Positions 21,462 to 33,278 of a stretch of DNA of 64,000 bases are shown in pieces. The translations under genes were made by a program, and so were the position numbers. How positions within the stretch are numbered: position 1 is the stretch's first letter; each line of letters starts with the position of its first letter. The notes beneath the pieces were generated by a model that worked only from the letters and a program-made list of their open reading frames with translations, was not told where the DNA came from and ran no database searches. The stretch comes from Mastigamoeba balamuthi. Taxonomy: Eukaryota; Evosea; Mastigamoebida; Mastigamoebidae. The stretch covers positions 67,072 through 131,071 of the forward strand of contig CACRSC010001923.1 in assembly GCA_902651635.1 (NCBI GenBank), read 5' to 3'.

Positions 21462-23411
21462 ATGCGGTTCGTGGTCGACCAGAGCGCGGCGGAGACGGCG
21501 GAGACGGGGGCGGGGCCGCGGACGGGGCGGCTGGCGTTTGAGGGGCGGGACGAGGCGGCCACGCCCTGCGCTGCCGTCGCCACGCGCAAGGGCCACGTGC
21601 CCTACGTCACCCCCGACCTCTTCCGCCACCTCCCCCTCGCCTCCCTCCTCCAGCTCCACGTCTCGGACCTGTGCGCCCCCGGAAACCCCCAAGAATCCCA
21701 CCAGATTCTGGTGGACAATCTTGCAGATTTGCCAGATTCCGGTATCTCGCCTGATTCTCACTCCCGGGGATTCGGAATCTGGATTCGGCCAGCGTCGAGG
21801 ACCGCGAGGCGCTCAAGGCGTGCGCGCCCCAGGGCGACGCCGTGCGCGCGTTCTACAAGGCCAGCCCCAGCAGGCCCTTCTACGTCACGGCCAGGGACGC
21901 GGCCACGTTCTTCGACCAGCCCATCAACGCCAAGCGCATGACGCTCCCGACACGCCACGGCAACGCCCAGGTGACTCATCCTCAGGAATCTAGATATCTT
22001 TTCGGAATCCAGGAATATCCCCGGGAATCTGAAAATGTCGCATCAACTGCGCAGGTGACGGCGGCCGAGTACGTGGAGATGGCGGCGCACGCGGGGGCCG
22101 AGATGGTCGAGTCGCTCAACCCCGACGTGGCGCCGACCGACTCGCTGGCGCGGCACAAGAAGTGCAGCGGGGCGGGGCTCAAGTGGCTGGACGAGTGCGT
22201 GGCCGCCGCCAAGGGCAGGGACCTCAACGTGCGCACCAGCAGATCAGATTGCAGTATCCCCCAGGGGATATCTGGACAGATCCGCGAATCCAGATTCTCA
22301 CGTGGGCGATTCGCGCATCTTGGGATCCAGATACTGGGGGTGGTGCAGGGCGGCCCCTGGGCGGACATGCGCGTGTGGTACGCGGCTGAGGTCGCCAAGA
22401 GGCCCGTGGCGGGCTTCGTGCTCGGCGGCTTTGGCTACGGCGAGCCCACGGCCCAGCGCAACGAGCTCGTCAAGGCGACGATCGTACGTCACTGCAACGT
22501 CACAGCACACGCAAACACAACACAACATAGCAAGCACAGAGAACAACACAACACAAGAGCAACAAACACAACAAACAAGCAAAGCACAACACAACACAAC
22601 ACACACAACACAACATAGCAAGCACAGAACAACACAACACAAGAGCAACAAACACAACAAACGAACAAAACACAGCACAGCACAACACAAGCACCAAGGG
22701 CCCCTCTGACGGGAGAGCTGCTCTTGTGCTCTGTGCTCTTTGCCGCGCGGTGCCGCAGGACGCGCTGCCGCGGGACAAGCTGCGGGTGATACCGGGGGTG
22801 GGGACGCCCGAGGACGTGCTCGACATGGTGGCCCTCGGCGTCGACATTGTGCAGTCCAAGTGCTCTCCGCTCTCTGCTGCCCTCCGCTCCGCCGCCTCTG
22901 CTGACGTGCCCTCTTGCTCGCTGCCGCGCAGCTACCCCAACGAGATCACGGAGCTCGGCTGCGCCCTCTCGTTCCCCCTCGACCCCATCGCCGCGCAGCC
23001 CCGCGAGAGCGCCAGCGCCGACCCCCACAAGATCAACCTCCGCGACACTGTGTACGCCTCAGCAGCAGCAGCAGAGCCCAGCAGCCCAGCCCGTGCTCAC
23101 CTCTGCCCGCGCAGGTACGCGCTGGACAAGGGGCCGCTGGTCGAGGGCTGCGCGTGCTTTGCGTGCCGCAACCACACGCGGGGCTACGTGCACCACCTCA
23201 TGAACACGCACGAGATGCTCGCCGAGATCCTCCTCTCGCTGTGCGCCCTTCCGGCCTCTCTCTCTCCACTCTCTCCTGCCCTCTGTGCCTGACACGGGAG
23301 CGGGAGCGCAGGCACAACCACCACCACTACACGGCCTTCTTCGCCGCCATCCGCGCCAGCGTCGCCGAGGGCCGCTTCGCCGAGTACAGGAGCGCCTTCC
23401 TCGCCCTCTGA
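21462..23411 (+). CDS. QTRT2: Queuine tRNA-ribosyltransferase accessory subunit 2
   Basis: Non-catalytic partner of the eukaryotic TGT heterodimer that exchanges guanine-34 for queuine in tRNAs with GUN anticodons. Eight exons are supported: 21462-21670, 21793-21970, 22055-22228, 22331-22483, 22759-22859, 22932-23051, 23115-23240 and 23312-23411. They sum to 1161 nt, or 386 residues, close to animal QTRT2. The C-terminal zinc site CACFACRNHTRGYVHH is intact (CxCxxC plus His). The signature NEITELGCALSFPLD and the barrel segment ILGVVQGGPW support QTRT2. Intron donors are GTGCGC, GTGACT, GTGCGC, GTACGT, GTGCTC, GTACGC and GTGCGC. No catalytic TGT subunit is seen in the window. Confidence 0.9.
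22490..22705 (+). repeat. CAACACAA-type low-complexity repeat in QTRT2 intron 4
   Basis: About 200 bases built of CAACACAACA / AGCAACAAACACAACAAAC phrases, including two longer diverged copies with CATAGCAAGCACAGA. It lies inside the intron 22484-22758 and is strongly purine/C-biased with very few T. Confidence 0.8.
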
Positions 23412-24948
23412 GCCCTGCTGCCAAGGCCCAGCAGCGTGCCCTGCTGCCGCTGTGAGAATGGAGCCAACTGCAATAGCAACAGAGCCGCACCGCAGCGAGC
23501 AGCCCTCCCAGCCGTGTCTGTGGCTGCGCCTGCCAGCGCCTGTGCGGGGAGAGCTGCTCGCGTGCTGCCCAAGAGCGATGGCCATCCCACAGCGCTCTGC
23601 TTGCGCGGAGCGTCGCGGCACTGCTGTCCCATGCTGAAGACAACGGGGTGTCTTGCTGGCTGCGCCGCGCAAGAGGACACGCCCACTGCGGCCAAGCAGT
23701 TCGATGGTCTCTGTCCTTAGCCCCCGTCTCTTTGTCTTTTCGTGCGCTGCGGTGCTGCCCGCTGGCCTCGCCGGTCTCGTCGCCCTCGTTGCCATCGCTG
23801 CCCTCGTCCACCTGCCATGCACAAGGAGCCGGGAGTCGACGACGTGGTGGCCCTCTAGCTCCTGCTTCTCTGCCGAGGGTGGCGAGGGCCCCGAGGGCGG
23901 CCATACCGGCGGGGACAGCGAGAACAGCGAGACTGTGCGGTGGCCTTCTCTCTTCTGAGACAGAGCTGCGGTGACCTAGTCCGTGGCCACCCGAGTCGCA
24001 GTGAGCCGTGGGGCATACCGTCTTGTTCTCGGAGGGCGTCCTGTGCCATTGTTGCTCTAGTCTCTCTTTATCCTGCGGGACTTGTGTGGTGCGGGAGCCT
24101 CTCCAGCGTTGTGGGCGGCGTGGCGTCTGCACAGAGAGCCGAGGGCTGAGGGGGGAAGCAGTGCTCATGCCTGTGGTGTCCGCAATCTCTTGAGCTCGTG
24201 CAGCTGGAGTGTGCTTTCTGGGCTGCTTCGTCACTCAGCGGGGCAATTGAATCGTCCACCGCCACGGTATCTCGAGTTGATACTCTACCAAGGGCACTGA
24301 GATTTATTGGTCAGGTGTGGGGTTCTGGGTCGCCTGACATAACTGGCAAGCTGTGCCTGGGTGATAAAAATAACCCACCCGAGCATCAAGGTACTGTCGG
24401 GCATGTTCGGAAGTCCTCTTGCAACGCTGCGATCCCGCCAAAGAACACTCTGCCACTGCATTGCACACGTCTCGCTGCCCCTCGAACACCTGAGTGCACT
24501 TGCCCAGGGTGGAAATGCCCGACATCCGGGCAGCCGGTGCCGTTGGTCTGCGTGACTCCCTTTATAGTACCTGATTTCATTATGGGGCACACAAGATAAT
24601 GTGCCGCCCACCCCATGCCGACACGGTGTCTCTGAGGGCTGTCCGATGCCTAGGCGGCGCCTCCTGAAACAAGAGAAAGCAAGAGCAGACCGGCGGGACT
24701 GGGCGGGCTCAGGGCAACGGGTCAAATTCGGCGGACCAAAAATAGATGAGCATTGGGCTCGGGCCGAGATGCCTGCGATCGGTCTGTGTAATCCCTCAAC
24801 GTTGGCCAAACAGAGCGACCGATGGAAACACCGAGGAGCACTTCCGCAGCCCCGGGAGTCACATTTTATTGCTGAGCCCTGCGATACCCTCTGCGTGCCC
24901 CTCCTGTTCTTCCGCCTCTCTCCTCCTCCTCTCTTCATCCCGCCCGCC
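23412..24948. other. Interval without a supported gene
   Basis: 3' flank of QTRT2, then sequence with weak frames on both strands, then the 5' flank of cyclase B. A pyrimidine-rich stretch (about 24897-24945) immediately precedes the cyclase B start and could be 5' UTR. No domain is recognisable in any frame. Confidence 0.35.
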
Positions 24949-27900
24949 ATGCAGAGCAAAGCCAAGCAGCCCCCCGGGGCCCGGGCGTCGCGGGGCGGAC
25001 GGCTGGGCCTGTGCAGCATGCGTGCGCACCTCGTGGCCGCGCTGGCAGCCGTGCTGGCCGTCTGCGTGGCGGCCACAGCGGTGGCCCTGCAGGCCGCGTC
25101 CGCCAGCAACCTGCGCTCCCTCGAGCGGCGCCAGTCGGCCGAGGAGGCCGCGCTGCTGCTGGGGGCCCTCGGCAAGCAGCTGGACGCGCTGAACGACCAG
25201 GCGCAGAGCGTCGCCTACTGGGTGCGCGGCCCTCTCTCCGTTTTTCTCGCTGACTTCCTGTGCTGCTGCGCTGCCCGCGTGCACAGAACGAGCTCTACGC
25301 CTACATGGGGCGGAGGGTGCCAGGAGGTTCTACCTGGAGCCTTCTCTATTATAGCATCGCCTTCCAGCGCGTCGCGGCGCTCTTCACTGTGCTGCCCAAC
25401 GGGACTGTGCGCCGAAGACTTCTGCCCTCCCTCAGTTTTCACTCAGCGCTGCCCTTGCAGATGCTCGACGGCGTCATGACCGGCGCCAACGGGACGCTGG
25501 TGGGCGCATCGTCCTCGCTGGTGGCCGACGTGGTGCAGCAGCTGGCGAGCAGTGGCGTCGCCAGGGGCCTCTTCTGGATCCCCGAGACGTCCGCCTGCTA
25601 CGCCCCCGTCCCTCTCCTTCCATGACCGCACCTCACTGCTCGCTTGGCAGAGCCACGCCGGTGCTCGTGCAGTCGCAGCACGTCCGCCTGGGCAACGGCA
25701 CGGGCGCGGACGTGGGGTGGCTCGTCCTCGCGAGGGACGCCCGCCTGCCGATGCAGCAGATCGTCGAGACAGCGGACCTCTGTGCTGCCCTGTGAGCCTG
25801 TGCCCTATCTTTCCGCTTCTAACGCACAGGGTCCCCGCAGGCTGACGGACACGAGCACGCTGGGCAGCCTGGCAGCCCTGTGGCGCGTGCAGCCTGCCCG
25901 CCTCGAGCAGCGGCTGCAAGGCACGCACAGAGGGCTCGCCTGCGCTCTGACCTCTGCACCCCCCTCTGGCAGGCGACGCTGTGGGGTCGATGGCAGCGCC
26001 GGCGTCTGCGTTCCGCGGGGCCACGCTGGCGTGCTCGGCCACAAAGCAGCGGGCCGAGAGGACGTACCTGGGCTCGGGCCTCGTCCTCAGCGACGAGACT
26101 GGCGCCCCGAGGGTCCGCGTCCTGCTGCGCGGAATCCGCGCCGACGCCCCCACCATCGAGCTCTCCGCCGTGGCCGCCCAGTGCCTGAGCGCCCTCTCAG
26201 AACGCGGAGGTCCGGCTGAGCATCGCGGGCAGGACGGAGCCGCGCAGCGTCACCCGCGCTGTCAACCACCTCCTCGGGGCCCTCGAGGCCAAGACAGAGT
26301 GCCCCCAGCGTCCCCTCCGTTGCCCGCACCAGCGCGCCCTCACAGCCTCGCACGCTGCCTTGGACACCCGGCAGGAAGACGGAGCACATCCTGCGGAGCA
26401 TCTTCCCCGAGGAGGTGCTCCTCCGCATCAAGCGCGGCGAGTCCAACAGCCTCACGTACCCCGAGGCCACTGTCCTCTTCGCCGACGTCTGCAACTTCAC
26501 GCTCTGGTGCGCCCTCCTCGCCGCGGGCTCTGCCAGCCACTCACCGACAGGCGTCCCCTCTTTTTCCATGGCGTGCAGGTCGTCGTCGCAGCAGCCCGAG
26601 ACGGTGACGCAGTACCTCAACGGGCTGTACAGCAGGATGGACGAGGCGGTCTGCAGGGCGCGCGCCACCAAGGTCAAGACCATCGGCGACGCCTACGGTG
26701 CTGCCCCGTTCATCACAACAGCGGAGCTCACGCGCAGGCGTCGCCCTCTCAGTTGTCGCCTGCGGCATCGCCAGCACGGAGCGCCACTGCGCGAGGAGCG
26801 TTGCCCTTGTGGCGCTGTCGTTCCAGAGGTACAGCACAGCACGCGCGGCTGCGCGAGTGCCGTGGGCTCACAGCCCCGCCGCAGGCTCTGCGGCCAGAGG
26901 ATGGCGGGGTCAGAGCAGCAGCTCGCGCTCCGCATCGGCATCGCGACGGGGCCCTGCAGCAGCGCCATGGTCGGCCTCACCAAGCGCTTCTTCGAGCTCT
27001 GGGGCCCCTCTGGTGCGCTCGGCGAGTCAATCGACTCTGCTGGGTCCCTCTGTGTTGCGCTGACTTCTCCCTCGTGTTTCCTTTGCGCAGTGGCGCTGAG
27101 CCAGCAGATCCAGGAGGCCGCGGCACCCGGCGAGACGCTCTGCTGCGACACGACGAGGGCCGCCCTGCAGGCCGCAGAGAACGGCGGCGGCGGGCTGTTC
27201 CAGTTGGAGCCCGCGGAGCACAGCACCGACACCGGGGCCGCCGTCTGGAGGCTCGGGCACCGCCCCAGCGACACGCCCCGCACAGAGGCCGACCCCGAGA
27301 CGCTCTCGTCGCCGGGGCTGCTCAGCGCCATGGCCGCCGACGACCTCTCGGTGGCCGACACGTGCGACGAGCAGCGGCAGCGGCGCGAGGGCCCGTGCTC
27401 TCNGGAGGCCGCGGCACCCGGCGAGACGCTCTGCTGCGACACGACGAGGGCCGCCCTGCAGGCCGCAGAGAACGGCGGCGGCGGGCTGTTCCAGTTGGAG
27501 CCCGCGGAGCACAGCACCGACACCGGGGCCGCCGTCTGGAGGCTCGGGCACCGCCCCAGCGACACGCCCCGCACAGAGGCCGACCCCGAGACGCTCTCGT
27601 CGCCGGGGCTGCTCAGCGCCATGGCCGCCGACGACCTCTCGGTGGCCGACACGTGCGACGAGCAGCGGCAGCGGCGCGAGGGCCCGTGCTCTCGAGTGGT
27701 GCGGTCGCTGCGGTTCGGCGTGGCCGCCGGGCTGCTGGCCGTGCTGGCCGTCTCGGTGGCCGCGCTCGTGGGGTTCCTCGAGGGCTCCCTGGGGGCCTCG
27801 ACCGCGCGGCTCATGGGCCACCGCGCCGCCTCGGACCTCACGCGCGTGTCCTACGGGCTGCGCTCGGAGCTCGACGACCTGCTGCACTTCACTTGCAGCC

Positions 27901-29887
27901 TCTCCATCTTCGTCCGCGCTCTTCCCAGAGTCGACTGTCCCGCTGACAGCGCTCCCTCTCCCCCTCCCCCAGCACGAGACGGTCGAGTACCTGGCGGCCG
28001 GTGGCGCTGACGAGTCGTACTGGCCGAGGTTCGTGGCCAACGTCCTCACGCCCGACGTGTCGTCGATCGACGGCGCGCTGTTCTTCGCGGCCAACACGTC
28101 GGCGGTCAGCGGGGCGCTCTACGACCGCGGCGCCCGCGAGCTCCGCGGCCTCGCGCAGGGCGAGCTGGCGACGCTCTCCTCGCTGCTGCCCGCGGCCCCC
28201 AACGGGACGGGTCTCCTCGCAGACCCCCAAGCGTCCGCTCTCGCTTCTGCCCCCACCGCCGGCCAGCTGACGCGCGTGAGCTGCAGGGGGACAGTGCGGC
28301 TGGTCGCCTTCTGTGCCGCGCAGGTCCCGGGGAGCGCAGCGCCGGCTGCCGGGTGGGTGGCGTTCGTCCGGGAGATGGGGCGCGTGCTTCCCGCGATGGC
28401 CCGGACGATGAGCATGTGCCTGGGGGCCCTGCCCGCCGAGGCCGCCAACACAGGGCGCCTGGTAGCCCCGGGCTCTCCAATCGGCGGTGCGGCTCTCCGC
28501 AGGGCTCGCAGAACCGCTGACGGCGGAGCGCTCGCGCAGGGGACGCGGTGGCGAGCACGACGACGGACGCGCACGGGCTGCCCAGCAGAGCCTCGCTGGC
28601 CTGCGCTGAGGACAGCAGTGCGCTGGCCAACGCGACTGCCGTCTACGAGAGCGCGTCCTTCCGCGACCTGGTGTGTCTGCTCCGAGGGGACTGGCTCCGC
28701 GGTGGCACTGACCCGCACGCGAGCAGAGCGGAGAGAGGGGCTGCTCGCTGTTCGCTGTGCGCGGGCGCGACATCGCGGCGGAGCAGCGGGCGCTGCTGGC
28801 GAAGCTGTGCGGCATCGGGGTCGGCGTGCTGCTCTTCGAGATCCTGGGGAGCCTCGCGCTGACGGAGCTGCTCGTCTTCGTGGGCCTCGCGCGCCTGTCG
28901 CGCGCCATCGTCGCCGTGACCTCGCGGGCCGCGGGCGGCGACGTGAGGTTCGCGGGCAACGACCAGCTGCGCGACATCGCCCACTCGGTCAACGCGCTGC
29001 TCCGCACCCGCGACCTGCAGCACAGGCGCGAGACCCACGCGGCCCTGCCCTCCCTCTGGCGCGGCGCTGACGCTTACACGCACTCTCTGGTGCCGCGCCT
29101 TGGCAGGAAGCTGACGGGGATCATCGAGGCGCTGTTCCCGGCGCACGTGTTCCGGATGCTGCAGGCGGGGGCGATGCCCCACGAGAGCCACGAGGCGACG
29201 AGCATCCTCTTCTGCGAGCTCTGCGGCTTCAAGGACTGGGCGACGGCCGAGCGGCCCGAGGCGGTGGCCGCGTTCCTGGGCGACTTCATCGGAGGCCTCG
29301 ACGGCATCGCCGAGCAGCACAGCGTGACCAAGATCAAGACCATCCTCGACGTCTACTGTGCGTGCCCCCCAGGGTTCCCCAGGAGTTCACTGGCCTCTCT
29401 GGCCCTGTTGGCTGCAGTGGCAGCGAGCGGGATACCCGAGCAGACGCCCAGGCACGCGCACGCGGTGCTGGCGATGGCCCTCGAGTTCCAGAAGTTTACG
29501 AGTGGCACCTCGTTCGGCAGCAGCTCGCAGGGGGCCGAGTTGCGCGTGGGGGTCAGCTCGGGGCCGTGCGCGGGCGGCATCATCGGGAAGCGCAACTGGA
29601 TCTACGACATCTGGTCCGACACGGTCAACATGGTGCTGCTGCCTCCCCTCGGGGCCCTCCCCACCCTCGCTGTTGTCCCGTTGTCTCGTTAACTCACAAC
29701 ACGGCTGGCTGCTGGCTCGTCACTGCAGGCAGCGCGTCTTAAGGGGGCGGCGCAGCCAGGGACGGTGCTGTGCGACCTCAGGACGGCTGAGCTCACGCGG
29801 GACGAGTTCGTCTTCGAGGAGCCCCGGACTGTGCTGCTCAAGGGCAAGGGGCTGCAGAAGGTCTGCGCACTCCAGGGCAAAAGGTGA
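24949..29887 (+). CDS. Receptor-type twin-domain class III nucleotide cyclase, copy B
   Basis: Paralogue of the gene at 16061-20946, on the opposite strand, with the same plan: TM, sensor, TM, HAMP-like, C1, then TM, sensor, TM, HAMP-like, C2. C1 keeps LFADVCNFT and KTIGDAYG; C2 keeps YDIWSDTVN and KIKT, with Glu in LFCELCGF. The C2/HAMP block (about 28755-29640) is almost identical to copy A even across introns, whereas the sensors differ at about a third of positions (for example DESYWPRFVANVLTPD versus DRVYWATFMANVLTPE). A contig overlap (27113-27402 repeated at 27404-27693) lies in the linker after C1. The offset is 291 bases, so it keeps frame and could fool annotation pipelines. Stop TGA at 29885-29887; the preceding AAAAG/GTGAGA could instead be a donor, so a further exon is possible. 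Confidence 0.8.
27113..27402. repeat. Contig-overlap duplicate in cyclase B (copy 1)
   Basis: 290 bases repeated at 27404-27693, with a single n at 27403 as the junction. The copies look identical, which points to an unmerged overlap. Confidence 0.9.
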
Positions 29888-30227
29888 GAGCTCCTCACTG
29901 GCGGTGCATCCGCCCGCATGTGCCCTCACAGCGAAACAGTGGGCACTGCTGTAGCTCCGAACAATAGTCAGTTGAGCCTTAGGCTCTGCTCATTTCCCCC
30001 CTCTCGAGACCTGCACCACATGGCCACGTAGTGCAGCTTGCGGAAGGGGGAGGGAGAGTCACCACCGGGGTGTGCAGGTACGATTTGTGTATCTTTCTTT
30101 TTCTGAACCGCAGAGCAGACCACTGCCAGTTATTTGTTTGCTCATCGCACAGCACATTTCCCCCGAAAAGGCCAAAGAGCAGAGCAGCTTGCTGCACAAA
30201 CTGCCCGCCAGTCACCCAACACCACCG
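29888..30227. other. Intergenic between cyclase B and the LNR protease
   Basis: 340 bases with the downstream protease on the same strand. Nothing coding is seen; it should hold the cyclase 3' end and the protease promoter. Confidence 0.4.
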
Positions 30228-33200
30228 ATGAGCTTCGCAGCCCTCCTCCTGGCAGCCGCTGCCACCGCCGCAGCAGCGCTGGACCCCGCGGCCCGGATGG
30301 TCAACGGCGACGCGGTGGCCTCAGCGGCCAAGTACCCCTGGATGACCTGCACGCACCCCCCACGGACCCTGACACCCCGCTGACCCGCTGCCCGCCCCTG
30401 CAGCGCTGCTGTTCACGTCGCCAGTCAGCGGGGAGACGTGGAACAACTGCGGGGGGGCGCTGGTGGCGCCTGCGTGGGTCCTGACGGCCTCGCACTGCGT
30501 CGACCCGGGGCCCCGGGGGCTCTCGCAGCGCTACGCCCCGGGCAACACCGTCGCCGCGGCCACCCTCACGCCCCTCGACCCCGCCACCGGCCGCAGGGGC
30601 ACCGTCTCCCACGTCCTCGCGCACCCGCAGTTTGTCTACGGGACCCTCGCCAGTGCGTTGCGGTTTGTTCTCAGTTGGGCCCCGTCTCGTGGGGTTTGAT
30701 TTTGGGGCTCAGCACAGAAGAAAAGAACTCATCAGCCCGGAAAATCCGCCGCAGATGACGTGGCGCTGCTGAGGCTGCGCGAGCCCATCACGGGCGTGCC
30801 CCTGGTCAATGTCGCCACCAAGGACTACGAGGATCTGCCGTGCGCGCCCACACCCGAGAACAAACGGGCCTCTCCCCCAGCAGCGGGTCAATTAAATTCA
30901 ATTCAATCAGCGCCAAATGAAACATACAACTAAGAGGGAACACGGGGGGCACGCAGGGCGGGGGCCAAGGTGTGGGGCATCGGCTGGGGCAGCATCTACG
31001 AGGACGGGCCCGACGCTACGACGCTGATGGAGGCCAAGCTCTGCGTCGTGAGCCGCGAGGACTGCCGCAGGCTCAACGAGGACGACACCATCCCCAACTC
31101 GAGTGCGTCCCACACGCCCCCCGCTGGCCCTCTCTCACCTGCTGCGCGCCTGGCGGGCAGCGCTGTGCACGGGGTACAACGAGGGCGGGAGGGACACGTG
31201 CCAGGGCGACAGCGGGGGGCCGCTGGTGCACTGGGACGCCAGCGGCAGCGCCGTCCTGGTGGGCATCACCAGCTGGGGCAACGGCTGCGGCAGGCCCCAG
31301 CTGCCGGGCGTCTCCACCCGCGTCAGCGAGTTCCGCCAGTGGATCGACAGCACCATCGCGGCGGTCGACAAGGGCACCAAGGTCTGCGGCTGCCCCGCGA
31401 GGTGAAGTCAAAAACCATAAGAACAATTCACAACTGTGGATCAATCAACTGACGTGGCCTGCGCCGGGAGCAGCTACGTCGGCAACGGGAACTGCAACAT
31501 GCTGTGCTACACGGAGGAGTGCCAGTGGGACGGCGGCGACTGCCAGAACCTGACCTGCAGCCCGGGGTGCACTGCACAGATGCTCGGCAACAACGTCTGC
31601 GACCCCCAGTGCGCCACCAACGCGTGCGGCCTCGACAACTACGCGTGCCACGGCATCTGCACTGAGAGATGCGTTTTCTCCATGGTCGGCAACGGCGTCT
31701 GTGACCGCGACTGCCTCACGGTGCGCCAATCACCACGTCTTGGTTGCCCGTGATTCCCTCCTCGACTGACCGTTGTTATTTTTTGCTGGCAGGCGCCCTG
31801 CATGTTCGACGAAGGGGACTGCCACTCATTGTACTGCGCTCCTGACTGCCCTCCGACTCTTGTGGGAAACCGCCACTGCGACCCGGGGTGCTTCAACGTG
31901 AGAAGACCAGGCTATCGCTCTGATAGAAGTCTCACTCACGATCATGCAGGCCAACTGCACGTTCGATGGTGGCGACTGCGCTGTGGCGAATGACAGCTGC
32001 GCTCTCGGCTGCAAGAAGGACGCTGTCCACAACGGCGTGTGCGACGCCGCGTGCTACAACAAGAGGTGCAACTTCGACGGCGGAGACTGCGCCAAGTACT
32101 CGAACTGCACAGCTCCTCTGCAGCTGCTCGGCAACGGCCAGTGCAACAAGCAGTTCAACAGCGTGCGTTGCGGCAACCAATGGGATACCGCTGACATAGT
32201 GACTTCTCAGAGCGAGTGCCTGCACGACGGTGGCGACTGCCTGTTCTGTGCGCCCAGGTGCAGCCTCTCCATGATCAACAACACCCACTGCGACCCCGCC
32301 TGCTACAATGTCTGTCTCCCAACTCTTCACCTCTACCAGCGTCCCTGAACTCACTTGAGGAACAGGCACAATGCAACTGGGACGGGGGAATGTGCAAGGG
32401 GCTCGTCGGGGGGCACTTCTGCTCTGTGGGCTGCAACAGCTCCCACGTGGGCAACGGCGTCTGCGAGGAGGCTTGCTTCACCAGCGCCTGCAACTGGGAC
32501 AACGGCGACTGCAGGGAAGCGGTGTGCAACGATGGTCGGTGCCTCACGAAGTGGGCTGGCGACGGCTACTGCCAGCCCGAGTGCGCGACAGCCGTGCGAT
32601 CCAACCAGCAGAGGAGACACCATTCTACTTCGAGAATGACGAGAACCACTGCTCCCTCACACGCAGGCGTCGTGCGGGTTCGAGAAGGGCGACTGCTTCG
32701 ACGTACAGACATCGCCGCAGTGTGCGCCGGGATGCTTCCCGGAGGTCCACAGGAACAACAGCGTCTGCGACCCCGCGTGCATGAACAGCGCCTGCGGCTA
32801 CGACGCCCCCGACTGCCAGTCCCTCGAGGGCTGTGCGCCTCTCTGCCTCAAGAGCTGGATCCACGACGGCCAGTGCGACACTGGTGACACACTCCTAGCC
32901 TCTCCGATGCACTCTACTTTCAATTGACGCTGGTCGGGCTACGCACTGTCAGAGTGCAACACGTCGAGCTGCTCGTGGGATGGCGGCGACTGCAGTGGTC
33001 ATGCTCCCTCTGCTCTGTCGGCGTCGTCGTCTTCGGGGACGTCAGCCCGAAGCACTGGAGGTAGCCTCAAGTCCGAGGATAACAGCTCGAGTGGAATCGA
33101 CGCCAGTGGATCGTCGAGCTCGCACAGCGTGCACTCTGAGAGCCATCGCTCCACCGCACCGGGCCTAGGTTCCAGCAGCAGCGCAAGGGCAGTACCTACG

Positions 33201-33278
33201 ACAGCAAGCACAGGCACCAGCATCATCGCCTCAGCTGCCGTTACCACTGCCGTCGCAGCTGCCGCCCTCTGGCGCTAA
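30228..33278 (+). CDS. Secreted trypsin-like serine protease with 11 LNR repeats
   Basis: Twelve exons join in frame (30228-30348, 30404-30652, 30755-30839, 30957-31102, 31161-31401, 31474-31720, 31793-31897, 31950-32162, 32211-32309, 32366-32593, 32667-32883, 32953-33278) to give 758 residues. A signal peptide ([18 protein letters not shown]) leads to an activation site PAAR/MVNG. The S1 triad is complete: LTASHC, NDVALLRL and GDSGGP. Asp in [10 protein letters not shown] sits at position 189, so cleavage after Lys/Arg is expected. About 11 Lin-12/Notch-type repeats follow (pattern C..GNG.CD..C....C.WDGGDC), then a Ser/Thr-rich stalk and a C-terminal hydrophobic tail ending [14 protein letters not shown]. 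That tail fits a GPI signal or a membrane anchor. Intron 1 is GC-AG; most other donors are GTGCG. The first LNR lacks a preceding Cys, and one unit (about 32110-32240) is irregular. Confidence 0.9.

Noticed and set aside
22490-22705. CRISPR-like array
   Set aside because: Low-complexity CAACACAA sequence inside a eukaryotic intron, with no regular repeat-spacer pattern.
27113-27693. Tandem duplicated linker domain in cyclase B
   Set aside because: Identical 290-base copies on both sides of a single n; absent from cyclase A.
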